The notes under the pieces were generated by a model that saw only the letters and a list, made by a program, of their open reading frames with translations, did no database searches and was not told the DNA's origin. The position numbers and the translations under genes are program-made. Positions 34,639 through 46,959 of a DNA stretch of 64,000 nt are shown one piece after another. How positions within the stretch are numbered: the stretch's first letter is position 1; the number at the start of each line of letters is the position of its first letter. Source of the DNA: Camillea tinctor (taxonomy: Eukaryota; Ascomycota; Sordariomycetes; Xylariales; Xylariaceae); contig MU394137.1 in assembly GCA_022578605.1 (NCBI GenBank), positions 83,150 to 147,149 of the forward strand, in the 5' to 3' direction.

Positions 34639-37163
34639 GATATCCAACTAATTTTGACTATGTTAGTAAGATATCAAATCTGCCGAAGCTTAGAAAATAA
34701 TCAGCTTCGCTGCTTTTTTAGAGTTCTATAGTCAGTCGTTAGCGATTCTAGTGTCATTTCCCCGTCCTTCAGGGCCGTCGCTTTCCGAGAATAGCGTCTG
34801 TTATTAGCAGCAACAATTGACTCTCTCTTTCTCTCTTAATTTCCCTCTCCATCGATCTGCCTTGTTGTTTCTTTGAGTTAATTGTTCTTAGTTGGTGATC
34901 CTGGGAAGGAGAAGACGGTGGCCTTTCTGCATAATCTCTTTTGATTCATCGATCCATATGTGACCCCTTTTCGAGTGTTATTACGCGGCGGCGTCGTCGT
35001 AGTCATATGTGAGGTTACCAGCCGATGTCTCTAGTTAGTCTGCTTGATCCAACTCCTTTTTTTTTGTTAGTTCGACTTGCCAACCTGACTAAGGTATAAC
35101 TAGGCAGGTAGAGTAATATAACATTCGGAGAGTCCTTTTGCTGAATCAAGAAAGTCTTAACCTTCCGGCTTTAGCGATGCGTTGTGGCGGTTTTTAAAAC
35201 GCTCTGACGTTTCATTCAATTTCTTTTCCAAATCTCTCTTGGTTAGTGTTGTCTCTTCCGAGGTATTCTGGAACCGAGCTGAGATTTCTTGGCTATAATA
35301 CTTCGGAGGATGGAGAAGAATAGGGCAAAGCTGGTTTGGCGATCATATGTTATTTTATGCATCATCATTGAGCCCGAGCCACTCAACACTTTTCTCAATC
35401 TTATGATTTCTTGGTTGGATAATTGGACTGATTGACAGATGAATTGATTTTTGTGGTAAAATTCCCGCCCGGGGAATATTCGCAACATAGACGTTGTAAG
35501 CGAGAAAACGAAAAAGAAACAAAACAAGAAAGAAAAAGAAAGAGAAAAAAAAGACGCGGTTACGAGGCACGGGAATAGGATCGAAGATCAACTATGCCGC
35601 TATGCCTCGACGGTAGTTCGTAGTTGGGGAATTGGGTCTCTATTATAAAGAGATTTCCTGAAATAGGTCGATCAATGGATATGATTCGGTAGGTTGGGAA
35701 AGGCCAGTAGAAGTAGTATAATTGTTAAGGGGAACTTTGCGCCGAGAGATTTCCCAAGTGGGTCCTTTTCAGGCCCTCTCAGCACCGAAACGGATGCTGA
35801 GACGCTTTGATTCGGCCGTAGAGAGCACTAGATACGGCCCGACTGACTCAAACGGGGCATCGGTGAGGGGCGTCTCCACCCCCGTTCAGGTTGCACGGGC
35901 TGTCCCCATTACCTCCCCAAGTGTTAGGCGAGTAGGGCCTGCGCCATTATAATCTCTTAGTCAGTCTGGTCACTCTACATAGCCGACAGCCGGATTTAAC
36001 CTTTTTTCTCTCTTTTTAAGTATGAAGGTAACAAGTATTTGGTAAGTTGGTACCTGCGTACATCCATTCAGTTCAGAGTATTTAGTGGGAAAGCCAAAAT
36101 GAAGCTAACCTGACGATCTTCCATCTTTTATTCCAATTTTCGTTTTCGACTCCCGTGGTTTAACTATACAGAGTCACCGAGTTTGACGCACATATTCCTA
36201 ACGTAGTAATAATTCCTATCATATTCCGAGACTCGTGCGAATCTCGCAAAATTGATCTACCTTATCGAGATCCGATTCTAGGACTCTTGCTTCCAGTTAT
36301 CTCAGCTATCTTGGTTTATCTCTATGTACTTTGTCCTAACCTAGGTACCTACTCAATCTACAACTTACTTATCATCCCAAACCCTAGCGTGCTGACGTAG
36401 TATCACAAAGATAGGCTGGGGTGAGCTGATAAGTACTACAACCAGTGCGGAAACCGATCTCCATTAAATCTTTCCTTCCGATCTTTAGCTGCTTCCAAGC
36501 TTATCCTAGATAAGACATGGCCAAGAAGATAAACGTGCCAACCCCGGCGAGCCCGTCGAAGTCGTACATGACGCTAAATGCTGAAGGACGGGTTAGGACG
36601 GGGTTATGCCCCTGTCCACCAGGTGCTAGAGGTAGGATCGCGAGACCCAGCCAGCCGGGGGACCTTGGCAGTGATGTCAACTTGCCTCTATCTAGGTATG
36701 TACGTATACTTCTCGTTTACCCAGTCTCTCTCTCTCTCTCTCTCTTTCTCTCGCTTGCCTCTGATCTTCTTTTTTTTTTCTTGTTTCCTTCCCCAGGCTC
36801 TGGTACTAAGTACTTATGCATATTCCAATTCCTATTCCTATTTCTTATTCCAATTGATCTTATTTCCCATTCGCTCCTTTTTAATATTCCTGTTTCTGCA
36901 CGCGACTGGTACTTGTACTACTCTTTTCCCCTTTTCATTGTTTTATTTTTATTTTTTACATTCTCTTATTCGCTTAACTCTCACGCCTTCAACACAACGT
37001 TATCCTATGGATCACCTCTTTTAACTACCCTGTCTCGAAGGAATTGATCAGACCCAGCACGCTGTTAGTGGCATTGACAGTTTGCTGTAGTCGCATAATC
37101 TGTTTGCCTCTGCTCTCGTGACCTCGTTGGATCAAGGAGGAAGAACATCATCTGGACTCAAAG
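34639..37163. other. Gene-poor 2.5 kb region upstream of the permease
   Basis: No recognised gene. The last 650 bp are pyrimidine-rich (including a CT microsatellite), as often seen in strong fungal promoters. An open frame at 36517-37047 crosses this tract but looks like translated low-complexity DNA. Confidence 0.5.
36725..36752. repeat. CT dinucleotide microsatellite
   Basis: About ten TC units with one TTT interruption, in the promoter-proximal region of the permease gene. Confidence 0.9.
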
Positions 37164-38919
37164 ATGTCGTCCGACCTAGAAACCAAGAAGAAGAATATGG
37201 CTGTCGATGATCTGCACCGCGCCGAGAGCGCCGGCGGCGAGACGGGATCGGCCGATGAACTGTTGACATCCCTTGGTTACACCCCCGAACTATCACGCAA
37301 TCGATCGACTCTGCAGGTTGCATTCATGTCCTTCGTCTTGGCGTCCATTCCCTACGGATTGGCTACTACTATGTCGTATCCTCTCATCGGTGGTGGTCCT
37401 GTCAATATCATCTGGGGCTGGCTTGCTGTATCTCTGATTATCATCTGTGTCGCCGGCTCTCTTGGCGAAGTCACCAGTGTCTATCCGACCGCTGGCGGTG
37501 TCTACTACCAGGCCTTTATGCTCGCTCCTCCTAACTGGCGCCGTGTTGCCGCCTGGACCTGTGGTTGGCTGTACGTTGTTGGCAATGTCACCATCACCTT
37601 GGCCGTCAACTTTGGCACTACTCTGTTCTTGATCGGCTGTGTCAATGTTTTTGATACTGCCTCAGGCGACGCTGTTCTCGCTGGCGATGCTTATCAAGCT
37701 TTTCTCATCTTCCTTGGCATCACCATCTTCTGCAACTTGGTGTCGTCTTTGTGCAATAGGTGGCTTCCCCTTATCGATGTAAGAAACCAATTTTGCTGAA
37801 CGCGAGCAGTGTGATAGATTGCTGACTTAACTCCTATTTGGATGATTAGACATTCGCTATCTTTTGGACTTTCGCTGGTGTTATTGCTATATTGGTTTGT
37901 GTCTTGGCTATTGCCAAGGAGGGTCGCCGCGATGCGAGCTTCGTGTTCACCCATTTCGAGGCCAATTCCGGTTGGACTCCTGGCTGGTCTTTTATGGTCG
38001 GTCTCTTGCACGCCGCCTATGCTACATCTTCTACTGGAATGATTATCTCGTAAGTCGTCAAATAATACATGCCTACATCTCATGAGCCTGGCACGGAATA
38101 CTAAAACCGGTTATCCAGGATGTGCGAAGAGGTCAAGGCACCAGCCACGCAGGTCCCCAAGGCGATGGTCCTGACCGTCTGCCTTAACACTCTTGCTGGA
38201 TTGCTATTCATGATTCCATTAGTATTTGTTCTACCCGATATCAAGGAACTGACTATGCTGGCTCAGCCTGTGCCAGTCATTATTAAGTCTGCCGTGGGCA
38301 ATGCAGGCGGAGCGTTTGCATTGCTTATTCCCCTCCTTGTGCTAGCAATTATCTGCGGTATTGGTTGCACTACAGCGTCTTCGCGATGTATATATGCATT
38401 TGCCCGCGATGGTGCTATTCCGGGTTCGAAGTGGTGGAAAGTGGTCAACCCCAAATTGGACGTTCCTCTCAATGCTATGATGCTCAGCATGGTGGTTCAA
38501 CTTGTTCTCGGTCTCATCTATTTCGGCTCATCTACGGCTTTCAGCGCTTTCTCTGGCGTTGGTGTCATTGCTCTGACGACAGCCTACATTATTCCGATCG
38601 TTGTCAGCATGCTCGAGGGACGAAAGACCGTCAAGACCGCCAGCTTTCAGCTTGGTGCATTTGGTTGGTTCTGCAATATAGTTTCTGTTGGTGAGTACTC
38701 CCATAGCCGTTTGGGCATTGCCCGTGCCTCCTGTACGCTAACACAGAGATAGCTTGGTCTTTGCTCGCGATCCCTCTGTTCTGTATGCCTACAACGGTTC
38801 CCATTACTGACCCTGGGCTAATGAACTACGCATCTGTCGTCTTCGTTGGTTTCACCTCAATTTCGGTTGTGTGGTATATTGTCTGGGGACGCAAGCACTA
38901 CACCGGACCGCCGACGTGA
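37164..38919 (+). CDS. APC-family amino-acid/GABA/choline-type permease
   Basis: Exons 37164..37778, 37850..38049, 38119..38690 and 38753..38919 encode 517 aa. Introns are 62-71 nt with GTAAGA, GTAAGT and GTGAGT donors. A hydrophilic N-terminus ends in ELLTSLGYTPELSRNRSTLQVAFMSF, the usual lead-in to helix 1 in fungal amino-acid permeases of the GABA and choline type. About 12 membrane spans follow, with the conserved EVTSVYPTAGGVYYQA after helix 2, SMCEEVKAPATQVPKAM in the central loop and SSRCIYAFARDGAIPGSKWW later. The protein imports amino acids or related amines across the plasma membrane by proton symport. The exact substrate cannot be told. The C-terminus is short (RKHYTGPPT). All exon joins restore family motifs without gaps. 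Confidence 0.9.
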
Positions 38920-39319
38920 CGAGAGTTGGGAAGTACCTTGGGCTTGGATATACCCGAGCGCGAACGGCTGATTCCCCTTGAGCTCGTGAACTCTATGTGA
39001 ATCGCTTGAATACGTGCTCGTCGCTTCTTAATATTATGTGACTTTTTTTTTTAGCTTTGGAATGATACTTTAAGAGTGACGGGTGCGAGAAATTCTTGCT
39101 TCTGAATTGACGTGAACAGGGAGGATCCGCTGGAAACGCTCACGACTAGAAAATAATATTATGAAAAGCACTACGATATATACATAGAAACACATATATA
39201 CCATGTTCATTATATAAACAAGAATATACCAGAACATTATACACAAGCTAACCCGGCCTACTAGCATTCACACAACTACTCAGCCCGTCATGCCACCGCA
39301 AACAGTTTCATTCGATCAT
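38920..39319. other. Convergent 3' intergenic region
   Basis: 400 bp between the stop codons of the permease and the AA9 gene. No feature recognised. Confidence 0.5.
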
Positions 39320-40506
39320 TTAATTCGTGCATTGCGAATAATAGTCGTTGAGCTTGTTACAAGTGCCAGTCTACACCAATAGTGAGTAAAGGTCCAGCTA
39401 GATATTCGAAACAGCCATGATACAAAAAAGGGAGAAGGAAAAAAAACTTACACCACAAGTCGTGCAACCAGTGAAACCACTACCACCGCATTGGCCATAT
39501 AATGACACCTGACATCCTGCGGTGCTGGTTGACGTAGCCTTCGCCGTCGAGGTCGTCAGCGTAGTCGGCGTCTGAACCACAGCCGTCTGTGCACTCGTAG
39601 TAGCTGTCGCCGCTGCCGTCGTCGCACCCGAAGCCAGCGTCGAGCTCGCGCCCGCCGCGCAAGTGCTCTCACACCCAGCGCACGGCGCCCCCGCGCTGCG
39701 CGTCGACCCGCCCGCGTACACCGTCGGGCCCGGCGCAATGTACGTAGTCATGGGCGCATGGATATCCACGAGGATGCCGGGATCCGAAGCGGCGTACGCG
39801 CCGGGGAAAGCCACACCGGCCGGCGCCGCCGCCGCACTCCCGCCGCCCTCGATCGTCAGCTGGAAGCACGTCACGTAGAACTGCGCGCCCCCCGCGGACC
39901 CCGCCGTGTGCAGCGCCAGCGCCTCCGCCCGCAGCAGGTAGTCCCCCGGCGCCAGGTCCGCCGGCACCGCCACGTCCAGCCGCCCGCAGCACGCCGTCAG
40001 GTCCTTGGTGCCCCAGAAGTCGTCGTCGCCCGACGACCCGGACGGGTTCGCCGCCCACGTGTCGGCCCAGATCTTGAACCACGATGTGGCGGCGCTGGGG
40101 ACCGACGCGGCGGACGCGTCGGAGACGGAGGCGAGGTACACTTGCACGGGCCCGTAGTGCGCGCCGCCGATGGCTTCGTTGGCGCAGGAGCGGTCGCCGG
40201 GCTGCTGGTGCATCTCGATGGTTACGGTGGATCCGGCTTTGACGCTACACTTGCTGGCGGCGGGCGAGGTCCCCGCGTTGCAGGCTATGTCCGAGGAGGT
40301 CACGTCGGTGATGGGGGAGTTGGAGAGGGGGAGGCGGGCGCAGGTCGAGCCGTAAGGGGGGGTGTTAGTTTATGGGTTGGGATAGGATAGGGAAGGGGGC
40401 AACTTATCTGGTCAACACCGTCGATCCATAGGTCCTGGAAGGTGGCGTGCGCGGCGACCTGGCTGGAGGCTGCGGCTACGAGAGCCGCGTAGATGGTAGA
40501 CTTCAT
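39320..40506 (-). CDS. AA9 lytic polysaccharide monooxygenase with CBM1
   Basis: Exons 40408..40506, 39452..40351 and 39320..39370 encode 349 aa. A signal peptide (residues 1-19) ends so that the mature protein starts with His20, the copper-brace histidine. The second brace histidine is His98 in GGAHYGPVQVYLA. The axial tyrosine lies in the QFYVTCFQLTI strand. A Ser/Thr/Ala linker leads to a C-terminal cellulose-binding CBM1 (YGQCGGSGFTGCTTCG plus TGTCNKLNDYYSQC), completed only by the last 51-nt exon. The enzyme oxidatively cleaves cellulose outside the cell. Intron 2 is ordinary (GTAAGT...TAG). Intron 1 cannot be spliced with GT-AG and appears to be an AT-AC intron (40352..40407). The family motif DQ-GSTCARLPLSNSPITD is intact only with that junction. 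Confidence 0.9.
40352..40407 (-). other. AT-AC intron of the AA9 gene
   Basis: A 56-nt intron starts ATAAGT and ends CTTAC, with a CTAAC branch site about 14 nt before its end. It contains no AG after the first six bases and no usable GT donor. It joins GACCAG to GGCTCG at phase 0, restoring the AA9 sequence. The ATAAGT donor resembles U2-type rather than U12-type (ATATCC) AT-AC introns. Confidence 0.75.
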
Positions 40507-41890
40507 GGCTATGGAGAGAATGTGAGGACGAGATTATGAGAAGTAAGGTAAGGCGGTTGGGCTACCAGGCGGCTTGTGTAGATCGGGAAGATCAGATGTC
40601 TGGGCAGTACTGCTAAACCCAGGGGACTGGGCCACAGACACATTTATATATACCTACCTACTTACAGACTCTTTTGCTTATACAGGTAGGTACTCCCTCG
40701 TTCGTCTATATGAGAGAGGGGGTTAAGGGACGGTTTCAGGTCTCCATCGTCCGATCCTCATCCTAACTTCGTTTTCTCTAAAACCTCCCTCTCCACCTAT
40801 CCCATAGTCCTTCCGTCATCGTACCACTTAAACATGACCCACCTCCGTGAAGGGTATGCAATATGGTCAGGTGCAGTTATTTCTCAGACCGAAACCATTA
40901 TGATTTATCTCGATCACTATAAGTCGTGCCCCGGTAAGTAAGCAAGATGGAGCTATCGGCTGGCCGGGAGGACTAGGAGAACAGGGCATCTGTTTGGCGG
41001 GCAAACTACATACACAGGTAAGTATATAGGGTGGCAATTTAGGTTCACGATGGGGCTTCGGGAATTAAATGGGCCAGATAAAAAAAAGAAACGCGAAAGG
41101 GGTGGTCCGGGGGGCCGGGTCCCGGCGGCGAGGGCGGAGGTCAATTGGTGGATTTTGCGCAAGGTCCAATATACCTGAATCGGCGCGGCAATCTATCTCC
41201 AGATTGCCAAAATTGGGACTGAAGGAAGGCTTGGCGCCGAACCCTCGTGTGCTAGCGGTGCTAGACCCGAAATAGGGGGGATAAGAAAAACTTTTGATGC
41301 CTTCGTCGACAGTCGAGACAAGCCAGGTGAACTAAAAGAGTCAAGTAACTGGGAGGAAATCTTGAACTAATATCCAAGAATGATTGCACTATCGTTTTTC
41401 AAGACACAAGTTTGGTTTCGTTGCTCTTTTGCCTATCATTTATGATAGTCGACATAAATGGGAGCATCAATGGTCGTTCAATATTTCATATAGACATTTT
41501 TTGACCCTCTATGCTAGGGTACTTTAAAAAAGGAGTGCTTGTGGGGTTGAAATTAATCAACAATTCTCGTGATTCTCCGGCAAAGCTACTCCGTATACCC
41601 TATAGCAATGTAAATACATAGACTACCTAGATAAGTCTTCATGCTAATATTGAAATTGATAAATATTGATACTCGATATCAGGAAAGAACCTATAGATAT
41701 AGTCGTATAGCAGGGCGGTAGCCCAATATTCCAACACCTCCGATTTGTATGTGTGTTCAACTAGCGTATGTATATTATGTTAGAGAGAGCAACAGAGCCT
41801 CTATTTACAACTATGGTGATATTATAGAAGGCACTGAATAATATGCATTACCTACCATGTTTCAATATCACTCACTTGCTTGTTCAGTAA
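40507..41890. other. Intergenic region upstream of the AA9 gene
   Basis: No gene recognised beyond the TATA-like element. A polypyrimidine stretch lies at about 40780-40800. Confidence 0.5.
40644..40653 (-). promoter_or_regulatory. TATA-like element of the AA9 gene
   Basis: The minus strand reads TATATAAA about 140 nt before the ATG at 40506, a fitting distance for a TATA box. Motif and spacing only. Confidence 0.45.
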
Positions 41891-42342
41891 TGTTACAACA
41901 GCTGTTGTACAGCCCATTATACCATGAGGGCAAAGGGTCTCACAATGACCGAGTTGGTCATTGTAGCTCAATTCTATATTATATAGTTACTCCCTAGCTA
42001 GCTGGCTGAGGCGTAACAAGTAATCCACAAGCATGTGAGACTCAATATCAAGACCGTGCCCACTAAAAGGCGATCACCCCTGTAGTTCCCACTGCACAAC
42101 CTCCCTTGGTGTTGTTTCCTGCAACCTGCTGCTAGTGGCTGGCTGGCATTGTGATTTTCAACCACATACACGTTGGCGGCTCCATTGTGCTGACCTTCGA
42201 GTTCTATACACTAGCATCTCTGGAGTGTTCAGTGTCTTTATAAATATGTTGACACGGAACTCGCATTGATGTGTACAATAAGACTAAAAATCATACAATA
42301 GAGTTACTATCTGCTTCACAATTCCAAACTGATGATATAACA
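41891..42342. mobile_element. Candidate solo LTR
   Basis: The segment starts TGTTA and ends TAACA, contains a 16-bp palindrome (TACAACAGCTGTTGTA), a hairpin (ACAATGACC-gagtt-GGTCATTGT) and a TATAAATA element near 42240, as in Copia-type LTRs of ascomycetes. No matching 5-bp target duplication is visible and no second LTR or internal region is present, so the call is weak. Confidence 0.3.
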
Positions 42343-43039
42343 TGAGAAAGATCATCAACGAAGAATATAATGCCTCACTTCACATATGTACCTGATACAA
42401 TGCTTGAACTGTATCTCAGTGAAAACCTAGGTCCTCACAGTCAAGGCTCTCAACCAAGCCAGTTGTATGTTAAAAGGCCGTTGCAGCCAACACATTGGCA
42501 AGGGATACATGTACCTACAGTAACACTGCATAAGCCAACCTACGCACTCCGAGACCCGAATCAGATCTGTACCACACCGAGAAGAGTTATCAATCTCGGG
42601 TCCTCGGCTTACAGAGATGGCATTTCCCCCGTCCATGCCAGACCCTATCACAGTCTTGGTTTAGATGCAGGTTAGAGGCACATCAGTGCATAGGCGCTCA
42701 AAATTGTGATACTAAATGTCTCCGACGCCTAAACCACGTCGCGATCCCAGTTGACATGGGGATTCCATTTGTTGGTACTCCTGAGGACCCTATTCTCCTC
42801 AGCGGCGGAACGTTGGCGGAACATCCGGTAAAGAGCAGGCTTTATCATCGGGATGCCGGTGTTTATCAACCCGAGAGTTAGCTTGAGAATAGAGTGCATT
42901 GTAATTCAAACACCGTATGCAATATTTGATAAGTCCTGTCCCGAAATCAAGTGCCCCTTACTAGAACAATACAAATTCTAACAAGAGCAATGCATGAGCA
43001 ACAAGGAGTCAAGTAATATCAAACGATATGCTTCGTCAC

Positions 43040-43850
43040 TTAGAGTCCTCCAAGGCCAAACACGTCGACAATGCTGAGCTTCGTTGTCAAGGATATCTGC
43101 ATGCCATATAACATAGACACCAGCAGTGCCACAATCACCCGCCGATAGAGTTTCATACTATCCATAATAAAATAATCAGCCATCTCGTTGTCATATTCGC
43201 GTCAAGGTATGGTTCTATCCCATTTATACCCAGCAGGCGTGTAAAGCGCGAACACCCCCCATCATGACACTGACAAAGTAGACTATAGATATCTCCATCG
43301 TGCCGTAACACATATTAATAAGTCTTTCGATTGAAAAAAAAAACCTCCGCATAAAGTGAAGACTTCTATAGCTTTACATTGCTGTTCGCGCATCCCAGAG
43401 CAATTGACATGGCACAGGCAGCTTTGGAAGCTAGGATCGTTAAGATATAATGCTCCATAGTTGATGGCAGATCGAGTTCGAACCTTGAGATCCAGTAAAT
43501 TCTCTCACGGCCTCACGGCCAAAATCTCGCTCACGTAAACTCCTATGCTCTCCATAAAAGCATCTAGGTGATGCCTTTGTGTAAGTTGTTGCAGTCTATA
43601 ATTCTTGATCCCTTCCCAACTAAACTCCCCTTTAGATTCCATATAACCAAGGCATATTATTGCGGCACTAGTTGCAAATATCACCGCCCCAGTCGCCAAG
43701 TGATCGTTCAACGCAAGGGATAACCGGCACATCCGTCCGTCTTGACGAAAATCGCAACCCGAGCACTACCACAACAGCGAGGGTAAGACAGATCCGACAA
43801 TGACGATACAAGTGGCGATTGGACTAAGCGCCGTGCTAAAGCAAAAATGC
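43040..43850 (-). pseudogene. Decayed membrane-protein gene
   Basis: Coding-like segments on the minus strand, in different frames, hold hydrophobic spans. The first (about 43850-43770) reads like ALSPIATCIVIVGSVLPSLLW. The second (43732-43505) includes LATGAVIFATSAAIICLGYM followed by a soluble stretch. The third ends at 43040 and includes YRRVIVALLVSMLYGM. They are interrupted by stops (TAG after LLW, TGA near 43220) and by an 8-bp tandem duplication (CTCACGGC twice, 43504-43519) that shifts the frame. I do not recognise the family. About four membrane segments and loss of function are all I can state. Confidence 0.5.
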
Positions 43851-44684
43851 TTCGAAGGGATCAGAGCCGATATATTCGAGCACCTATTAGGATAGCCTGA
43901 ATAGAAGAACAGCAGATAAATCATAGCTAGGAGTAGTTGCACTAGTGAGATTTCACTTTCTCTATTTTGAGTCTATTTCTTTTGTTACCCGGTTTTCTTT
44001 CGAAAGTTGATGTACATGAGAATCCGCCTCCAGACTTCCTTGGTAAAAGAATATCCCTTCTTATACTAGCTCTACTACTAGCCTTTGGTTTAATATCCAC
44101 CATTGAGTCCGGGATGCTTGATATCATTATTGACTCGACGACGTTGAATAAGGATAGCATCATATATGAAGATTCTTTCGGGTTTACATTAGATATCTAG
44201 GCATGTATGCCGGATGTAGGTACAGGTACGATACTCAATTTGTCCTTCCTACTATGTACTACACTGAACGCAAGTTATCACAAACTGAGAATTATGAAGT
44301 CCAGCAAGGCATAACCCCAAGTCAAAATATAATAGGGTACTCGAGGATCCATGTCAGCAGCCATGTGGCCTTTGTTCCCCGCTGTCCATTCAAAATCGAT
44401 ATGTGACGACGATTCTGTGTTACTCGGACTGCCGGATTCTATTCCAATTAATGCAGTTGGTAGTAAAAAGGCGTCAGCTAGCTAATTATCCCATCTCCTT
44501 AAATTCGGACCTTTGAGGTTTGTAGGACAGGCGTCCTATAAATGCTGCCATCGTACGTAGCAACATTCAAAAGTGCTCATAAGACAGAATGTGTCTATTA
44601 TTTATTCCTCCTTCTCTCAGATCGATCCTAGAATCAAACACCACTTGTATAGAAACCCAGGTTCCAATTTAACAAGATATCTCT
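43851..44684. other. Upstream region of the GMC oxidoreductase gene
   Basis: No gene recognised. TATAAAT at 44537-44543, about 145 nt before the GMC start codon, is a plausible TATA box. Confidence 0.5.
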
Positions 44685-46586
44685 ATGGCGTCAGAAGAAT
44701 ATGATTTCATCATCGTGGGCGGCGGCACTGCTGGACTTGTGCTTGCTAACCGTCTTTCGGAAGACCCAACTCAGAGCATCCTAGTGCTCGAAGCCGGGTC
44801 CAATCATAGTAAAAATATACGAGTCAAGGCTCCAGGATTATTCAGAACATTAGTTGGATCAGAATTAGAATGGGGGCTTAAAACCGAACCTCAAGTAGGT
44901 CCAGCATCCTTCGTATAAGGAAAGTAGCAGCTAACGACTTTATAGGAGAGGCTTAATGGCCGCAGGATCAACCTAGCTCAAGGCAAAATGCTTGGTGGTA
45001 CAAGCGCCATGAGTGCAGGTCTGTTCGCGCCACCGACAAAGGCCATGATCGATACTTGGGCTACCCTGGGGAATGAGGGGTGGGATTGGGAGACACTTGA
45101 GCCATATTACGCCAAAGTATATACCTCTCCGATAATACCCAAGTCGTTAGAAAAGAAACTGGGTGTGGATGGCTGGGAGACAAACCGTGACGAGATGGCC
45201 AAGGGCCCAGTTGAAACCACCTTCTCTGGCGACCCATTGCATCCAATCCGCGAGGCTTGGGTGGAAACGTTTAAGGATCGAGGTTACTTCATGCGCGATA
45301 ATCCATGGACTAGCGGAGAGGCTGTTGGGGCATTCAGTCTTTTGTCTAGTTCGGATCCGGTAACCGGAGAGAAGAATCACGCGGCCACGGCATACTACAA
45401 CCCGGTCAAGCACAGGGAAAATCTCCATACACTCACCGACGCCACCGTGGACAAAGTGCTTTTTGGAGATGGTCATCTTGTGGATACAGCAGTTGGTGTC
45501 CGATATCACTCTAAGACGGGTATGAAGACTGTTAGTGCCCGAAAGGAGGTTATCCTCGCGGCCGGGACTTTGCAGTCTCCAAAGTTGTTAGAGCTATCCG
45601 GTATCGGTAATCCAGATCTATTGAAGAGACTTGACATTGAAGTTGTCAAGGAAATGACGGGGGTAGGTGAGAACCTTCAGGACCACATGTTGTGCTATCT
45701 TTGTTTCGAGGCGGTGGATGGGCTGGAAACTCTTGATCCCATCTATAGGGGAGAATCCGACGCTATAAATCAAGCTATGGAAGATTTTGAGGATGGTGCC
45801 GGTTTGCTCACCTCTTCTGGCGTTCTGTCATCTGCTTACATGCCTGTGATTGAGCATGTAGCAGGACACAGTTGGGATGTGTTACGAAGTGTTCTGGAAG
45901 AACACCGACCTTCGACAGGAGCTCAACCAAGCCCGGCCGAGACGAGGGATGCGGCAATTTACGAAATCGCCGAGAAGGCTTTATTCGATCCAAACCAACC
46001 CTCAGCGTCCTACCTCGCACTCGTGGGGCAGATGCCAGGACTTCCCAACCCGATAACGAAACGACACCCCCCGCCCGAACCCGGCAGTTACATAACGCTC
46101 TCCACCATATTCACCAACCCCCTATCCCGTGGCCACGTGCACATTAAGGCGAGAAGCGTTTTCGAGCCTCCGGTGATCGACCCGAGGTACTTTACGAGCC
46201 CCATCGACGTCGAAGTGTTCACGCAGCACATGGTCTACCTCCACAACCTTCCAAAGTTGCCCCCGCTAAGCAGCCTCTTCAAGCAGCCGCTCAAGCCTTA
46301 CAAAAACCAGCCGCGGTTCAACAACTTCTACACCGCGATGCGGTACATCCAGACGAGCGCTATCTCTATGTGGCACTTAGTGGGCACGTGCTCCATGTTG
46401 CCAGAGGACAAGGCTGGTGTCGTCGATACTAGGTTGCGGGTGTACGGGGTACGGAACCTCCGGGTTGTCGACGCCAGCGTGATCCCGGTGCTCCCCCCGG
46501 GTCATCCGCAGTCTACCGTGTATGCGCTTGCCGAAAGGGCGGCGGATATTATCAAGGAGGACCATGGATTAATGACAGCAAGCTAG
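44685..46586 (+). CDS. GMC-family FAD oxidoreductase
   Basis: Exons 44685..44894 and 44946..46586, joined across a 51-nt intron (GTAGGT...TATAG) at phase 0, encode 616 aa. The FAD-binding GGGTAGLVLANRL motif is at residues 12-24 and VLEAGSNH at about 34-41. GMC signature 1 is read as GGTSAMSAG, with the usual Asn of GGSSAINGM replaced. Signature 2 is AAGTLQSPKLLELSGIG. The C-terminal active-site region has WHLVGTCSM with the catalytic histidine and GHPQSTVYALAERAADII with the second His. There is no signal peptide, so the enzyme is probably intracellular, unlike secreted AA3 glucose or aryl-alcohol oxidases. Relatives act on alcohols or secondary-metabolite intermediates. The substrate is unknown. 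It is the only intact gene among several relics between 43 and 50 kb. Confidence 0.9.
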
Positions 46587-46959
46587 ACAGTCTCTGACCT
46601 CTGTGAATGCCGAGATACATTCTGATCAAAGCACCTGGATGACTAAATATGTCAGATAAGTTGACGTGTTTCACACAACATTTACCTAGGTATTCAATTT
46701 GTGCTTGAGGTAGTAATATCAAACTAAAGAATCAAAAAGCCTGCCGCCTTATTTGTTCCAAATGCCGTAGCCATTCCATCACTAACAAAAATCAGTCGCT
46801 ATCGTGTTCTCACGCTTATGTTTCCATTGGTTCTCCCTATAAAGCATGGTCTTCGGGTGCGGTTTCGCAACCACCTCCAATAATCTCTTATCTTCGCCAG
46901 GTGGTTTTCAATCTGTGACTGAGTAGTTTCCTGAACAGCTAGAATTCTATCCGATTCAC
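46587..46959. other. 3' intergenic region
   Basis: 373 bp between the GMC gene and a retropepsin relic. No feature recognised. Confidence 0.5.

Noticed and set aside
36517..37047. 176-aa open frame upstream of the permease
   Set aside because: It crosses the CT microsatellite and poly-T tracts and has no domain. It is better read as pyrimidine-rich promoter and leader.
39758..40390. 210-aa plus-strand frame over the AA9 gene
   Set aside because: It is antisense to a GC-rich coding exon, with an Arg/Gly-rich shadow composition.
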